DNA of 36,872 bases, from positions 9,123 through 45,994 of the forward strand of contig DBWH01000052.1 of NCBI GenBank assembly GCA_002308595.1, written 5' to 3'. This DNA is from Mageeibacillus sp. UBA1243 (GTDB taxonomy: Bacteria > Bacillota > Clostridia > UBA1212). The translations under genes were made by a program, and so were the position numbers. Below are positions 8,447 through 16,655 of the stretch, piece by piece. Below the pieces are notes generated by a model. That model was not told the origin of the DNA. It saw only the letters and a list, made by a program, of their open reading frames with translations, and did not search any database. The number at the start of each line of letters is the position of its first letter. Position 1 is the stretch's first letter.

Positions 8447-9094
8447 TTAATTCTCTCCGAAAATATCGCCAAGCACATCCATCACGAGTCCCTGTCTGAA
8501 ACCCTTGCCAAGGAGATACCTTGCGATTTTCTCGTATCCGTCTCCGTTTTTTGCCTTCTTTTCGGCAATTTCTCTTGCAATCGGCTCATCGTCCGTGAAG
8601 AACTTTTCAACCGCCTCACACGCGATCTCATCGCCAATGCCTTTTGCCGCAAGCTCGCGCACGACAAGGTTTCTCGAAGACTTTCCCTTATCGGCCTTTT
8701 CGCAGGCATACTTTTCGGCATAAAGCCTGTCGTCGATTTCGCCCTCTGAAGTCAGTTCTTCTATCGCCTCGTCAACAATATCCTCCGAAAAGCCTTTTGA
8801 GAGCATTTTCATTCTGACGAGCGCCGAAGGCTTCGGGGAAGCTTTTACAAGCGAGAGCGACATCGCTCTGCACCTGTTGTAGTTCACCTCGTGGATGAGC
8901 TCCGAATAGGTCCGCCTGTTCTCTTCCTCGGTCGCAAAAAGGTCATACTTGAAGTATTCCTCCGCGCCGAACACACCGGAAGAACCGTTCGCGAAAGTCA
9001 CCGTATACGTCCCGTCGTCATTCTTTTCATGGCTTACGGCAACATACCTGTCATCGCTTTCACAAAAGCTCCTGGAGAGAGGTTCCCTTACCAT
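8447..9094 (-). CDS. recX: Regulatory protein RecX
   Basis: RecX modulates RecA filaments. This protein has 215 residues with the tandem three-helix repeats of the family, for example AIEELTSEGEIDDRLYAEKYA (kept here only as a region, about 115-135), then VVRELAAKGIGDE and IARYLLGKGFRQGLV. The N-terminal part (VTFANGSSGVFGAEEY) is less conserved. It starts 20 bp after recA on the same strand, the classic pairing, and is very probably co-transcribed. The Shine-Dalgarno (GGGGGC) is weak. Confidence 0.92.
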   Translation of the reverse strand: MVREPLSRSFCESDDRYVAVSHEKNDDGTYTVTFANGSSGVFGAEEYFKYDLFATEEENRRTYSELIHEVNYNRCRAMSLSLVKASPKPSALVRMKMLSKGFSEDIVDEAIEELTSEGEIDDRLYAEKYACEKADKGKSSRNLVVRELAAKGIGDEIACEAVEKFFTDDEPIAREIAEKKAKNGDGYEKIARYLLGKGFRQGLVMDVLGDIFGEN

Positions 9095-9114
9095 CGCACG
9101 CCCCCGTCAAGGAA

Positions 9115-10164
9115 TTACTCCTCTTCGTTCTCAGTCTCCTCGATTGACATCGGAACGTTAGCCGAAGACGAGAGCATCACAGAACGAAGCTTCTCCTCAA
9201 TCTCAAGTGCAACCTCCGGGTTGTCCTCGAGGAAAACTTTCGCATTCTCTCTGCCCTGTCCGATGCGCTTTCCGTCGTACGAGAACCACGAGCCGCTCTT
9301 GACAACAATATCATTAAGCACCGCAAAATCAAGAAGCGATCCGGACTTTGAAATACCCTTGCCGTAGATGATATCGAACTCAACGTTCTTGAAAGGCGGA
9401 GCAACTTTGTTCTTAACGATTTTAGCCTTGGTCTTGTTTCCTACGACCTCGCCGCCCTCTTTGATGACGTCTGTCTTTCTGATATCGATTCTCACCGACG
9501 AATAGAACTTAAGCGCTCTTCCGCCCGTCGTGGTCTCGGGGTTTCCGAACATAACGCCGATTTTTTCTCTGAGCTGGTTGATGAAAATAGCAACCGTGTT
9601 CGACTTGTTTATAACGCCCGAAAGCTTTCTCAGAGCCTGCGACATAAGTCTCGCCTGCATTCCCATGAATGACTCGCCCATTTCGCCGTTAATCTCAGCC
9701 TTAGGAACGAGAGCCGCAACCGAGTCAATGACTATAACGTCAATGGCGCCGCTTCTCACGAGAGCCTCTGTGATTTCAAGCGCCTGCTCACCGGTGTCCG
9801 GCTGTGATACGAGCAGATTGTCAATGTCAACGCCAAGGTTCTGCGCATAAATCGGATCGAGCGCGTGCTCTGCGTCTATAAACGCGGCTGCGCCTCCGGC
9901 CTTCTGCGCCTCGGCAATAACATGAAGTGCAACAGTTGTCTTACCTGATGATTCAGGCCCGTAAATCTCCACTATTCTTCCGCGGGGAAGACCTCCGACA
10001 CCGAGTGCGGCATCGAGTCCGATGCAACCGGTTGAAATAGCTTCAACAGCCATGTGTTTGTTCTCGCCAAGCTTCATTACCGAGCCCTGTCCGTACTGTT
10101 TTTCAATTCCTGCAATCGCGGCGTCAAGGGCAGCTTTCTTGTCCATCATCTTTTTCTCATCCAT
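9115..10164 (-). CDS. recA: Recombinase RecA
   Basis: RecA forms filaments on single-stranded DNA, drives strand exchange and activates the SOS response. The protein has 349 residues. Walker A is GPESSGKTT, followed by the RecA core ([25 protein letters not shown]). The ORF can be extended to a GTG at 10182, but that GTG overlaps a GGAGGG site placed well for ATG at 10164 ([14 protein letters not shown]), so I use 10164. It has its own consensus promoter. No Bacillus-type LexA box (CGAAC-N4-GTTCG) is visible, but TTCCGG motifs cluster around the -10. Confidence 0.98.
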   Translation of the reverse strand: MDEKKMMDKKAALDAAIAGIEKQYGQGSVMKLGENKHMAVEAISTGCIGLDAALGVGGLPRGRIVEIYGPESSGKTTVALHVIAEAQKAGGAAAFIDAEHALDPIYAQNLGVDIDNLLVSQPDTGEQALEITEALVRSGAIDVIVIDSVAALVPKAEINGEMGESFMGMQARLMSQALRKLSGVINKSNTVAIFINQLREKIGVMFGNPETTTGGRALKFYSSVRIDIRKTDVIKEGGEVVGNKTKAKIVKNKVAPPFKNVEFDIIYGKGISKSGSLLDFAVLNDIVVKSGSWFSYDGKRIGQGRENAKVFLEDNPEVALEIEEKLRSVMLSSSANVPMSIEETENEEE

Positions 10165-10195
10165 GTTTTTAAATCCCTCCACGGTTGTTAAACCT

Positions 10196-10243
10196 TTCCG
10201 GTTTTATCCGGAATATTTTACCATTTCCGGCGTTGCCAGTCAA
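10196..10243 (-). promoter_or_regulatory. recA promoter with TTCCGG inverted repeats
   Basis: On the minus strand TTGACT (10238-10243), a 17-bp spacer and TAAAAT (10215-10220) form a good sigma-A promoter. TTCCGG-N6-CCGGAA (10196-10213), a perfect 6-bp-arm palindrome, lies just downstream of the -10, and a third TTCCGG half-site (10225-10230) lies in the spacer. This arrangement could be an operator. Its regulator is unknown. Confidence 0.7.
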
Positions 10244-10368
10244 TTGACATTATTGCTCCGCCAAAACGGTACTATCGCCAATATTTCCCTATTTTTAGCA
10301 CCTTTGCGCCGACACGCAGGCGCCCTTCCGATGCTTGTTTCCATGCTTTTCCATCCGATTGTTTCGGA

Positions 10369-11136
10369 TTACTTTTTGTTCCCCTTGTAGAGGAAATTCA
10401 TCACGAGATTTGCAGGCAGTATTTTCCCCGCCGCATACGCAAGCTTCATTGAAAAAGTGGGTATGCATACGGATTTTCCTTTCCGTGCGGTTTTAAGAGC
10501 TTTCCTTGCGACAATCTCCGGTGTAGTAACGCTCTTTTGCTTGTATGCGGGAAGCGCTCTGCCGTCCCTTGCCCTGTTCAGAAAATCCGTGTCGCACGGG
10601 CCCGGACAAACCGCCGTAACGCTTATGCCGTCCTTTTTAAGCTCCTTCGAAAGCGCTCTTGAAAAGCTGTACACGAAAGCCTTTGAAGCCGCATAAACCG
10701 CAAATCCCGGCTGAGGCGAAAAAGCCGCCGCGCTTGCGATATTAATGATTTTGGTGCCCTTCCTGCAGTGCGGCAGGAAAGCCGAAATCACGGACGCATT
10801 TGCTCTGCAGTTAAGGTCAATCACGTCCTCCGCAAGTTTCCCGTCACTGTCCTTAAAATCGCCGTAGAAGCCCGTACCGGCGCTCACAACGAGCCAGCTC
10901 ACACAGTCACTGTCGGCAACGCAAGCAGCTTTTTCAAGCGACTCCCTGTCTCTTATATCAGCCTCCACAAGCTTTATTCTGTCCGTTCCGCAAAGCTCCG
11001 CAGTCTCCCTGAGTCCCGGAAGTCTCCTTGCCATGAGCCAAAGCTCGTCAAACGTATCTGCATAGTTTTTACAAAGCTCAACGGCAATTGATCTTCCGAT
11101 TCCGGAAGACGCTCCGGCAACAACTGCAATTCTCAA
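10369..11136 (-). CDS. Short-chain dehydrogenase/reductase
   Basis: A 255-residue NAD(P)-dependent oxidoreductase. The nucleotide site is AGASSGIGRSIA at the N-terminus; the catalytic serine region is INIASAAAF and the active YxxxK is YAASK. The C-terminal part resembles the DltE/YqjQ-like SDR group, but the substrate is unknown. The start is TTG at 11136, preceded by GGAGGTGAT, which lies inside the end of the ECF S-component gene; the two genes are 5 bp apart. So it is the last gene of the ECF operon. Whether it works on the transported compound is unknown. Confidence 0.88.
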   Translation of the reverse strand: MRIAVVAGASSGIGRSIAVELCKNYADTFDELWLMARRLPGLRETAELCGTDRIKLVEADIRDRESLEKAACVADSDCVSWLVVSAGTGFYGDFKDSDGKLAEDVIDLNCRANASVISAFLPHCRKGTKIINIASAAAFSPQPGFAVYAASKAFVYSFSRALSKELKKDGISVTAVCPGPCDTDFLNRARDGRALPAYKQKSVTTPEIVARKALKTARKGKSVCIPTFSMKLAYAAGKILPANLVMNFLYKGNKK

Positions 11137-11141
11137 TCAGA

Positions 11142-11864
11142 TCACCTCCGGGCAAGACTCGGCTTTTGATGCAAAAGCCCGTATTTCACCGTAACCCTCT
11201 TCATGGTTCGCCTCATCGGCCTTGCCAGAATCAGCAGGAAAAACACATTTGAAACCGCATACATGATTGTAAACGGAAGCGCGTTAAGCGTAGTCGCAAG
11301 ATATGCCTTCCACGAAAACTTTCCGAAGATCCATACCGTCGACCATATGTCGATAACGAACGAGAAAAGCGGTCCCGCGAGAAATCCCAGGGTGCAGAGC
11401 ACTGTCGTATGTTTGCGCATAAGCGGTCCGAGCAGTCCCGCGACAAGCCCGATAAACCCCCACGTAAACATCTGGAATATGGTCCATCCGCCCTGCCCGA
11501 AGAAAAAGTTTGACAGCAGCGCCGAAAAAGCGCCGACCATAAAACCTGTCTCACCGCCAAGGTAGGCACCCGCCAATATCGTCATCGCAAACACCGGCTT
11601 AAACCCCGGCGTCGCGGCAAACAGAACTCTTCCCGCTACCGAAAGGGCCGTAAACACCGCTGCAAGCACCGCTTTTGCCGCATTGTCGGCACCTCTTTCA
11701 AATCCGAGCATAAACGCCGCGACCGCGACGAATGCTATGCCGTAGGCAACAGGCATAAAAGCTCTTTTCGGCAGATAAACCGCAAAGGTCACTATCATTG
11801 CCGGTATGACCAGGACAACCGCTGCATAAGCAAATATTCTTCTCAACGAAGTCTTCTCAGCCAT
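11142..11864 (-). CDS. ECF transporter S component (substrate-binding membrane protein)
   Basis: This roughly 240-residue protein has about six hydrophobic segments and the S-component region TPGFKPVFAMTILAGAYLGG followed by MVGAFSALLSNFFFGQGG. In ECF transporters the S component binds a vitamin or metal, and the T and A proteins drive its uptake. The sequence resembles the CbrT-like (cobalamin-type) S proteins, which is a weak impression only. I use ATG at 11864 (MAEKTSLRR), which begins just upstream of the end of the fused ATPase gene; the longer open frame runs through that gene. It sits between EcfA and the SDR. Confidence 0.82.
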   Translation of the reverse strand: MAEKTSLRRIFAYAAVVLVIPAMIVTFAVYLPKRAFMPVAYGIAFVAVAAFMLGFERGADNAAKAVLAAVFTALSVAGRVLFAATPGFKPVFAMTILAGAYLGGETGFMVGAFSALLSNFFFGQGGWTIFQMFTWGFIGLVAGLLGPLMRKHTTVLCTLGFLAGPLFSFVIDIWSTVWIFGKFSWKAYLATTLNALPFTIMYAVSNVFFLLILARPMRRTMKRVTVKYGLLHQKPSLARR

Positions 11865-11865
11865 T

Positions 11866-13239
11866 TTACTCAAGGATTGCCCCGCTCGAGAGCACGCCCG
11901 CGCAGTCTGCAGCGGCGAGCGCAAAGTTGATGTCGTGCGTCACAAATACCGACGTTATTCCGGCTGAAGCAAGCGCCTGCATAAGTTCCGCCAGCTTCTT
12001 TTTCGTTTCAAGGTCAAGACCTTTTGTCGGCTCGTCGAAGAGCATCACGTCCGCACCGGCAAGTATAAGCTTGGCGATCGCAGACCGTTCAACCTCTCCG
12101 CCGCTTAAATCAAGTATATGCGAATCGAGAATGGCGTCCGTAAGTTCAAGTTTCTTTGCTATTTCGCCGATTTTCTCATCCGCTTCCTTTCCCGAAGCGC
12201 CTTTCTTCTTCATGAAGAACCTGAGGTCTTTTCTGACCGTCTCCTCGATGAACATCGAAAGAGGATTCTGTGTCATTGCCGACAGCTTCCCGTCAATCTT
12301 TATCTTTCCCTGCTGGGGTTTCAGTTCTCCCGTGAGACACCTCAAAAACGTTGTCTTTCCGCAGCCGTTTCCTCCGAGCAGCGCAAAAACGCTCCCCTTC
12401 GGTATCACGATATCGACACCGTCAAGCACATTCTGTCCATTCCTGTCGTATCTGAACATCAGGTTTTTAACCGTTACGGCAGGCTCCGAATCACTCTTTT
12501 TTCTGTCATTCAGCGAAAAAACTTTCTCGTAGAAAATATCCGCACCGCCGCCGGCAGAATCGTTTGCAACGTCCGAAACGCTCCCGTTTTCAACCTTTAC
12601 AACGCGGTCAAACCTGTTTGCAAACTCCGAAACCCTGTGCTCGGCAACGACAACAGTTATCCCAAAGTCCCTGTTGATTCTGTCGACAAGGTCAAGAAAC
12701 CTCACCGCTGCGACCGGGTCAAGGTAAGTGGTAGGCTCGTCAAGCAGCAGCACCTCAGGCTTCAGCATGATTGCGGCAGCAAGGCTCACAATCTGCTTTT
12801 GGCCGCCCGAAAGTTCCGAAACTCTGCGTTTCAAAAGATGCTCGATTCCAAAATATGTCGCGGTCCACGCAATTCTTCTCCGGACTTCTTTTTTCGCAAT
12901 ACCGATGTTTTCGCAGGAAAAAGCAAGTTCCCCGAAAACGGTATCGACAACGATCTGAGTCTCAGGATTCTGCGAAACATAGGCGATTTTTGAGATGCAC
13001 TCAACTCTTGAAAGGGTTTTGACGTCAGTCCCGTCAAGCAGCACCTTTCCCGAAATCTCGCCTCTCGGCATAGTCACGGGAGATATAACCCTAAGAAGTG
13101 TCGACTTTCCCGATCCCGAGCTGCCCGCAAGGAGAACCTTCTCCCCTGCCTCAAGTTCAAGATTAACATTGGCGAGAACATTTCTGCCGCCAAGGGCATA
13201 CCTGTAGCTCAGCCCTTCGATCTGAAGCTTTTTTGCCAT
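11866..13239 (-). CDS. ECF transporter ATPase, fused EcfA1-EcfA2
   Basis: Two ABC ATPase domains lie in one chain of about 457 residues, where many ECF systems use two proteins. Domain 1 has Walker A GSSGSGKST, Q-loop YVSQNPETQ, signature LSGGQKQ and Walker B LLLDEPT. Domain 2 has GGNGCGKTT, signature LSGGEVERS and MLFDEPT. Both look catalytically complete. The longer TTG start at 13251 overlaps GGAGGAT, which fits ATG at 13239 better. The start overlaps the EcfT gene by 31 bp, so the T, A and S genes are translationally linked. Confidence is high for the ABC ATPase, and good for ECF because of its neighbours. Confidence 0.93.
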   Translation of the reverse strand: MAKKLQIEGLSYRYALGGRNVLANVNLELEAGEKVLLAGSSGSGKSTLLRVISPVTMPRGEISGKVLLDGTDVKTLSRVECISKIAYVSQNPETQIVVDTVFGELAFSCENIGIAKKEVRRRIAWTATYFGIEHLLKRRVSELSGGQKQIVSLAAAIMLKPEVLLLDEPTTYLDPVAAVRFLDLVDRINRDFGITVVVAEHRVSEFANRFDRVVKVENGSVSDVANDSAGGGADIFYEKVFSLNDRKKSDSEPAVTVKNLMFRYDRNGQNVLDGVDIVIPKGSVFALLGGNGCGKTTFLRCLTGELKPQQGKIKIDGKLSAMTQNPLSMFIEETVRKDLRFFMKKKGASGKEADEKIGEIAKKLELTDAILDSHILDLSGGEVERSAIAKLILAGADVMLFDEPTKGLDLETKKKLAELMQALASAGITSVFVTHDINFALAAADCAGVLSSGAILE

Positions 13240-14096
13240 CTGATCCTCCAATCAATAACCTGCCCCGCAGGGAGAAAAAACAGGAGCGCGCACGCAATTA
13301 TCATAGGGATTGCATACAATCCGAACCGTACGAACGCAGGCGACGGGTAATACGCAAAGCCGAAATCCCCGGTTCTCTCTCCTATGGCTATAAAGGCGGC
13401 GCAAAAAGCGGTGACGAGCATAAGATCCGTGTCGGATTCGCGCCATTTTTTCTGCCTTGCCGAGCTCCTTTTGACAAGCCCGTAGCCCCTTGCTCTCATC
13501 GTTGACGCGGTATCCATTGCGTTTTCAACGGACCGCTCCGTCACAGACATAAACACTTTCGAGATGATAAGCGCCCTTTTAAAGTAGCCCTTCTTTTCAA
13601 AGATGCCGAGCATTTTCTGTGCAGATAAAGTCTCTCTGAACTTTTTTATAATCTCGGGAATGTATCTCAGCGTCACCGTTATCACAACCGAAACGAACGG
13701 AAGTATCTTTCCGAGCGTCATGACAATGTCATCCGTGTCCGTTTCGTCCGTTATGAATACGCACCACATCGCCACGCCGACGATCATGACTCCTGCCGAG
13801 AGTCCGTAGTAGAAGGCTTCAAGCGTTATGTGCAGCTTCAGCAGATCGAACAGTATGGTCTTACCGTCATGAGCTATAAAACAGTTCATAACGCCGATGA
13901 GCAGGACAGATATCATTCCGATTCCGACAAACTTTAAAATTCTCTTAAACGGAGTGCCGCTCACGGCAGCCGCAGTTATCGCACCGGCAAGCGACATAAC
14001 TCTCACAGCCGGATTTTCGGTGAACATCGAAATCGCGAAAATCACGGCAAAGAAAGCCAGTTTTGTTATAGGATGGAACGTCCTGAACCGGTGCAT
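13209..14096 (-). CDS. ECF transporter transmembrane component EcfT
   Basis: This roughly 295-residue membrane protein of the CbiQ/EcfT family couples ATP hydrolysis to substrate movement. It has several hydrophobic helices and the coupling motif Ala-Arg-Gly in TMRARGYG, typical of EcfT. The ATG at 14096 is preceded by GGGAGA at a good distance; the GTG at 14111 covers that site and is less likely. It is the first gene of the operon, with the promoter at 14142-14171. It overlaps the ATPase gene. Confidence 0.92.
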   Translation of the reverse strand: MHRFRTFHPITKLAFFAVIFAISMFTENPAVRVMSLAGAITAAAVSGTPFKRILKFVGIGMISVLLIGVMNCFIAHDGKTILFDLLKLHITLEAFYYGLSAGVMIVGVAMWCVFITDETDTDDIVMTLGKILPFVSVVITVTLRYIPEIIKKFRETLSAQKMLGIFEKKGYFKRALIISKVFMSVTERSVENAMDTASTMRARGYGLVKRSSARQKKWRESDTDLMLVTAFCAAFIAIGERTGDFGFAYYPSPAFVRFGLYAIPMIIACALLFFLPAGQVIDWRIRWQKSFRSKG

Positions 14097-14141
14097 TTCT
14101 GCTTCTCCCACTGACAGAATAAGGTGTCTTTCGACTAACGT

Positions 14142-14171
14142 ATTCTATCACAAAATCCGCCTGTATATCAA
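14142..14171 (-). promoter_or_regulatory. Promoter of the ECF transporter operon
   Basis: On the minus strand TTGATA (14166-14171), an 18-bp spacer and TAGAAT (14142-14147, preceded by TGTGA) lie about 45 bp before the EcfT start. The match is good. The leader is too short for a vitamin riboswitch and none is visible, so the substrate cannot be read from regulation. Confidence 0.7.
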
Positions 14172-14227
14172 GAAAATGAGCGCCCGAAAGAACCCTTTTC
14201 GCACCCCGAAACCACCGAAAAAACCAT

Positions 14228-14256
14228 AAAAAAAGACAGCCGCAAAAACAGCTGTC
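14228..14256 (-). terminator. Terminator of the tRNA operon
   Basis: Downstream of tRNA-Arg on the minus strand, GACAGC and GCTGTC form a 6-bp stem (14235-14240 and 14251-14256) around a 10-base loop, followed by seven Ts. It is a canonical rho-independent terminator. Confidence 0.88.
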
Positions 14257-14261
14257 CTAAA

Positions 14262-14338
14262 TGGCGCGCCCAGCAGAGCTCGAATCCACAACCTTCTGGT
14301 CCGTAGCCAGACGCTCTATCCAATTGAGCTATGGGCGC
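14262..14338 (-). tRNA. tRNA-Arg (anticodon ACG)
   Basis: The acceptor stem GCGCCCA pairs with TGGGCGC over 7 bp, followed by discriminator G and an encoded CCA. The anticodon stem TCTGG/CCAGA encloses the loop CTACGGA, so the anticodon is ACG (read as ICG). The T-loop is TTCGAGC, with two wobble pairs in the T-stem. The gene is 77 bases with CCA and lies 10 bp after tRNA-Ser. Confidence 0.96.
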
Positions 14339-14348
14339 ATATCCAGGA

Positions 14349-14438
14349 TGGCGGAAAGAGTGGGATTCGAACCCACGGATGGCAAAACCATCGCCGGTTT
14401 TCAAGACCGGTGCCTTAAACCAACTCGACCATCTTTCC
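14349..14438 (-). tRNA. tRNA-Ser (anticodon TGA)
   Basis: The acceptor stem GGAAAGA pairs with TCTTTCC, followed by G and an encoded CCA. The anticodon stem CCGGT/ACCGG encloses CTTGAAA, so the anticodon is TGA. A long variable arm is present, as in class II serine tRNAs. It is 90 bases with CCA and is transcribed before tRNA-Arg from the promoter at 14463-14491. Confidence 0.96.
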
Positions 14439-14462
14439 GTGTCATCCAAAGGCACGGAGCCG

Positions 14463-14491
14463 ATTGTAGCACAATCGTGATTTCGTGTCAA
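14463..14491 (-). promoter_or_regulatory. Promoter of the tRNA-Ser/tRNA-Arg operon
   Basis: On the minus strand TTGACA (14486-14491), a 17-bp spacer and TACAAT (14463-14468) lie about 25 bp before tRNA-Ser. This is close to the sigma-A consensus, as expected for stable RNA. Confidence 0.92.
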
Positions 14492-14503
14492 TGATTTTTT
14501 GTG

Positions 14504-14533
14504 AAAAACGGAAAGAACCGGAAACCCCTTTCC
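14504..14533 (-). terminator. Possible terminator of the Tad operon
   Basis: On the minus strand, about 55 bp after the FHA gene, GGAAAG and CTTTCC (14528-14533 and 14510-14515) form a 6-bp stem with a 12-base loop, followed by GTTTTT. A second AT-rich inverted repeat, TCCAAAA-N3-TTTTGGA, lies at 14531-14547. The termination signal is modest. Confidence 0.4.
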
Positions 14534-14590
14534 AAAACATTTTTGGACAGCAAATAATATTCGTTTGAGTCAAAGTACGATGTTGCAGCT

Positions 14591-15631
14591 TCATGCCGCG
14601 GACAGCACAATACCGCAGTTTTCCGTGATTTTTACAGTCACCTCCTGACCTCTGATATCTCTCTCGTATACGTCCTTTACCTCCTCGCCGTCGACGGCAA
14701 GCCCGTTCATCGAAAAATTCTCAAGCTCAATTCTACCGTCGCCCGATATCACGAGCGTTGCGTGTCTTCTGCTCGCAAAAAGACTCGGCACAAGAATATC
14801 CGCCCAATCGCCGTCCCGTCCTATTCTCAGGTAAATCCGTCTCTCCTTTGCAATCTGTCTCTCCATCTGAAGCGGCTCAATATCGCCAACGCCCCTTATA
14901 CTGCATGAAAACAGCTGTTCCTTCTCCTGTTCCGGAGACTTGGCGTTCTTTTGCCTGAAAAAGCCAAAGAGCTTATCCTTCAGCGTCACGTCCGTTGTCA
15001 GGCTATCGATTCTTTCAATCAGCCGCTCAAGGTCTTCAATCACCTCGTCCGGATTCTCCTCCGGACGTATTCTTCTCACATCGTCTCGCAGGCGCTCGTA
15101 ATCGGATGCGGGAATACTTTCGGTGTCGGTGTTAAGAAAAAGAATCTTCACGAGATCGTTCACAGTCGTCCTCTCGGCAACCCTCTTGAGCCCCGGCATG
15201 TAGAGAAACTTGTAGTCTGAGTCTATGTTTCTCACGATAACTGCACTGTAGTCATACACGAACTCCCTCGCGTCAACACCGTATTCCTTCGCGCACTTTA
15301 TGAGCTCCGTCAGGCACGACACAATCGCCCTGATCGGTCTCAGACCGGGCACGTCATCCCCGAATACGATCTCTTTCAAAGTCACCCTGCCTCTTAACGT
15401 ACATGAGTATCCGTCTGACGTCACGGTTGCGGGAAGAAACTCCGCCTGGTCGCATGCGTTCAGAAACTCCCTCTCCTGCAATGCCCTCTTGTAGCTTAAG
15501 TAGCAGTCGTTGCCGATAAGCCTCACGGTGGTGACCGACCTGTCATTGCTGATCATGACACTGCCGTTCCTGCCAAGGTCCTCTTCAAAGCCATCCGGAC
15601 TGTTATTCTCTTCAGCGAAACCGTTTACCAA
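14591..15631 (-). CDS. FHA-domain protein with DUF6382-like N-terminus, Tad-linked
   Basis: This 346-residue protein has no membrane segment. The first 200 residues (TTVRLIGNDCYLSYKRALQE and on) resemble the DUF6382 domain found beside Tad genes in Clostridia. The C-terminal 95 residues form an FHA domain, which binds phosphothreonine: IGRDGDWADILVP, SRRHATLV and NFSMNGLAVDG hold the usual Gly-Arg, Ser-x-x-His and Asn-Gly positions. The start TTG at 15631 has GAGGGGGC upstream and overlaps the pilin gene by 7 bp. It is the last gene of the operon. A role in sensing a Ser/Thr kinase signal is an inference; no kinase gene is in the window. Confidence 0.85.
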   Translation of the reverse strand: MVNGFAEENNSPDGFEEDLGRNGSVMISNDRSVTTVRLIGNDCYLSYKRALQEREFLNACDQAEFLPATVTSDGYSCTLRGRVTLKEIVFGDDVPGLRPIRAIVSCLTELIKCAKEYGVDAREFVYDYSAVIVRNIDSDYKFLYMPGLKRVAERTTVNDLVKILFLNTDTESIPASDYERLRDDVRRIRPEENPDEVIEDLERLIERIDSLTTDVTLKDKLFGFFRQKNAKSPEQEKEQLFSCSIRGVGDIEPLQMERQIAKERRIYLRIGRDGDWADILVPSLFASRRHATLVISGDGRIELENFSMNGLAVDGEEVKDVYERDIRGQEVTVKITENCGIVLSAA

Positions 15632-15861
15632 TCCGAAAGCGCCCCCTCAGTTTTAGACTCGATGTTTTCAAACATGTTGTTTGCGTACCTTGTGATGAAG
15701 GTCTTAAACAAAAGCGCCAATGCGACAAGAGCGGCGACGAGCAAGACGATCTCTACAGTACCCAAGCCGCGAATGTCATCCCTGAATCTGCAAAGCTTCT
15801 GCTGCAGTAAAAATGCACCTCTGCTCAAGGTTTTCCCGATTTTTTGCGTTAAAATTCTCAA
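15625..15861 (-). CDS. Flp1-family type IVb pilin
   Basis: This 78-residue protein has a basic N-terminal leader of about 32 residues, then RG|LGTVEIVLLVAALVALA. Cleavage after glycine would place glutamate at position 5, the type IV prepilin pattern, followed by one hydrophobic helix. This matches Flp1-like major pilins of Gram-positive Tad systems. The start is TTG at 15861 with a strong purine run (GGGGAGGGG) before it; no ATG is available in frame. It sits in the Tad operon after TadC. The prepilin peptidase needed to process it is not in the window. Confidence 0.9.
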   Translation of the reverse strand: MRILTQKIGKTLSRGAFLLQQKLCRFRDDIRGLGTVEIVLLVAALVALALLFKTFITRYANNMFENIESKTEGALSDW

Positions 15862-15902
15862 ATATACCCCTCCCCGGAATTAGTTTTTAAAAGCCCGGCG
15901 TT

Positions 15903-16631
15903 TTATGCCGAAAAAAGTCTTATCATTGCCGGTGCTGCGGTCAGGACGAGCACCGCGATAAGTATCATGACAGACGGTATCACCATCAGGGTTGACGCCT
16001 CGTCAGCCATCTGTTTTGATATCGCCTTTCGCTCCTCCCTCTGGTTTGCCGCGTGCATTCTGAGCAGCGGAGCAAGCTCATCGGCACCCTTCCTTGAGTT
16101 CTGGATGATAAGCGATACGAACGTGCTGACTTTTGCGTCGCCGCACCTTTTGGCGAGGTTTTCCATTGCCGTCTCAGGTTCGTAATAGTAGCCGGACTGG
16201 GTCACGAAGTCATTCACGGTATGTCTGAGCTCATCGCCAAGGGCACCGTCGTTTTCTTTCATATACCCGCTCACAGTCACAATTGCACTCCAAAGAGGCA
16301 CCCCCGCGTCAACAAGCACCGCAAGTCTCTCAAGAAGATCCGCAAGCCCCAGTCTCAGCTTTCTTGTTTTTTTCTTTGCCTTGTCGTTTATTCCGTGCTC
16401 TGACATGACGACAAGAATTGCCGGCACACCGATACCGAGCACAGCAGCCTCCGTAACAGTCAAGCCGAAAACCATCCCGGCAGCAAACGTCAGAACTCCG
16501 AAAACCGGGAGCATCTTAAAAAGCGTCTTTCGCTCCTTTTTCTTTTTTTCGGAAGCCTCTCCGTATATGAATTTGAGCTTTCTGTTCATCGACTCGTTGT
16601 ACGCCGAAAGCATGTTAAACTGAATCGCCAA
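15903..16631 (-). CDS. TadC-like pilus assembly membrane protein
   Basis: This roughly 242-residue protein has the type II secretion system F domain of TadC. It has membrane segments near residues 35-75 and at the C-terminus (LMVIPSVMILIAVLVLTAAP), and LADLLERLAVLVDAGVPLWSA in between. TadC forms the inner-membrane platform with TadB. The frame opens with GTG at 16640, but GAGGGGG fits TTG at 16631 better (MAIQFNML); a later ATG at 16613 is also possible. It lies 24 bp after TadB. Confidence 0.88.
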   Translation of the reverse strand: MAIQFNMLSAYNESMNRKLKFIYGEASEKKKKERKTLFKMLPVFGVLTFAAGMVFGLTVTEAAVLGIGVPAILVVMSEHGINDKAKKKTRKLRLGLADLLERLAVLVDAGVPLWSAIVTVSGYMKENDGALGDELRHTVNDFVTQSGYYYEPETAMENLAKRCGDAKVSTFVSLIIQNSRKGADELAPLLRMHAANQREERKAISKQMADEASTLMVIPSVMILIAVLVLTAAPAMIRLFSA

Positions 16632-16655
16632 CGGTATCACCCCCTCGCAACCGCC

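Noticed and set aside
14112..14171. A vitamin riboswitch before the ECF operon
   Set aside because: The leader from the predicted start site to EcfT is only about 40 bases and shows no aptamer-like structure.
14531..14547. TCCAAAA-N3-TTTTGGA as the Tad operon terminator
   Set aside because: The A/T-rich stem has no U-run after it on the minus strand; kept only as a note beside the candidate at 14504-14533.
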